Below are positions 63,504-64,000 of a DNA stretch of 64,000 nt, piece by piece. The DNA is from an uncultured Granulosicoccaceae bacterium (GTDB lineage Bacteria > Pseudomonadota > Gammaproteobacteria > Granulosicoccales > Granulosicoccaceae): contig CALGKA010000014.1 in NCBI GenBank assembly GCA_937927895.1, positions 19,257 to 83,256 on the forward strand, given 5' to 3'. The notes beneath the pieces were generated by a model. That model saw nothing but the letters and a program-made list of their open reading frames with translations, did not search any database and was not told where the DNA came from. The position numbers and the translations under genes are program-made. Numbering within the stretch: position 1 is the stretch's first letter; every line of letters starts with the position of its first letter.

Positions 63504-63650
63504 AGCGGCACTGCATTAACCAATCAGATTGTCTATGTCTTGCAGCATGCCTAATGCCTTTGAACGTAGCATGTGCAACCTGGTGTTCTAATGTAACAGC
63601 CGCGTTATCGTAGCTTAAGTCTACCCAGCCAATCACCCCTGCTATGTTGA
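63504..63650 (-). pseudogene. Truncated partial copy of the fuconolactonase-like gene
   Basis: About 145 bases align with 59540-59685 in the intact amidohydrolase gene, with scattered changes and small indels. The peptide IGWVDLSYDNAAVTLEHQVA corresponds to [20 protein letters not shown]. The remaining gene is absent on both sides. It is a broken paralogue or duplicated fragment on the same strand. Confidence 0.8.
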
Positions 63651-63683
63651 TTACGCAAGCTTCAAAGAAAAAAGCACGTCAAG

Positions 63684-63957
63684 GGAAACCCACAAGCGTT
63701 AGCGTGGGACTGGCCACCCCAATCTCACCATGCTTCAAATCCAGAATCGAACTGCATAAAACCAAATTTTATAGTTCGAGCTACATCATTCAAACTCTAA
63801 ATTCAAACAGGTCAGTCCCACGCTTACGCTTGTGGGTTTCCAGACAAGTACGGCATGGAAATCTAACGAGCGCAACATAGGCATGTACTAAAGATGCTTG
63901 CTGCCTTATTACGAATAAAGTGCGTCAACGGAAACCCACAAGCGTTAGCGTGGGACT
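63684..63957. repeat. Composite REP element, second copy
   Basis: REP motifs at 63684-63711 (+), 63814-63841 (inverted) and 63930-63957 (+) are separated by cores of about 100 and 90 bases. Reverse-complemented, the first core matches 27722-27822; the second carries the same AAGTACGGCATGGAAATCTA segment found inverted near 27917-27935. A further core starts at 63958 and runs off the window. Open frames across it have shared nonsense peptides (KPTSVSVGL). Confidence 0.88.
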
Positions 63958-64000
63958 AACCACCCCGATCTCATCATGCTTCATATCCAGAATCGAATTG

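Noticed and set aside
63644..63880. 78-codon plus-strand frame with peptide KPTSVSVGL also found at 27.7-27.9 kb
   Set aside because: It is translation of the composite REP element in both places, not a protein family.

Overview
The window looks like chromosome of a free-living, probably marine, heterotrophic gammaproteobacterium. This is inferred from BaeSR-type signalling, a DMSP-demethylase-like enzyme, several solute importers (CUT1, CUT2, tripartite tricarboxylate, polar amino acid), CotH/DUF11/fasciclin surface proteins and REP-like repeats. A Granulosicoccus/Arenicella-type organism would fit, but the genus is a guess. I saw no phage genes, transposase, CRISPR array, rRNA or tRNA; I could not run a covariance-model search.

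Left part (1-24 kb): the 3' end of a CUT1 sugar ABC operon followed by a PhyH-family dioxygenase; an EF-hand protein behind a BaeSR two-component pair; two PLP aminotransferases and a beta-hydroxyacid dehydrogenase; an RnfD-like membrane protein overlapping a DUF2330 protein; a spondin-domain lipoprotein; a beta-repeat surface protein; a BtuF-like protein; a nitrilase-fold Lnt homologue whose catalytic cysteine is glycine; peroxiredoxin, patatin and argS.

Middle (24-38 kb): parts of one polar amino-acid ABC importer (permease at 24.4 kb, ATPase at 36.4 kb, divergent binding protein at 37.4 kb) flank an 11-kb plus-strand block. The block holds a secreted CotH kinase-like protein with five Asp/Gly/Trp repeats, a 1444-residue DUF11/VWA protein without signal peptide, and a type I secretion ABC exporter with its HlyD-family adaptor. 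It looks like a surface-adhesin island placed inside an importer operon, with dispersed repeats and an 8-bp x 8 tandem repeat at its left edge.

Right part (38-64 kb): an MsbA-like exporter, a repeat-rich gap, a DmdA-like demethylase, a DUF3530 hydrolase, an IorAB-type molybdenum hydroxylase, a C-terminally anchored protein with LNLDQF repeats, NDH-2 and an aldo/keto reductase. Next come a repeat-rich gap with decayed flagellar flhB/fliO fragments, a cold-shock protein, a fasciclin lipoprotein and an exported MsrB. Last is a minus-strand catabolic block: tctCBA, then a fuconolactonase-like amidohydrolase with a ribose-type ABC importer. The aldo/keto reductase and the amidohydrolase fit dehydrogenase/lactonase steps of a sugar-acid pathway. 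The right edge holds a broken second copy of part of the amidohydrolase and a composite REP element that also occurs, inverted, at 27.7 kb.
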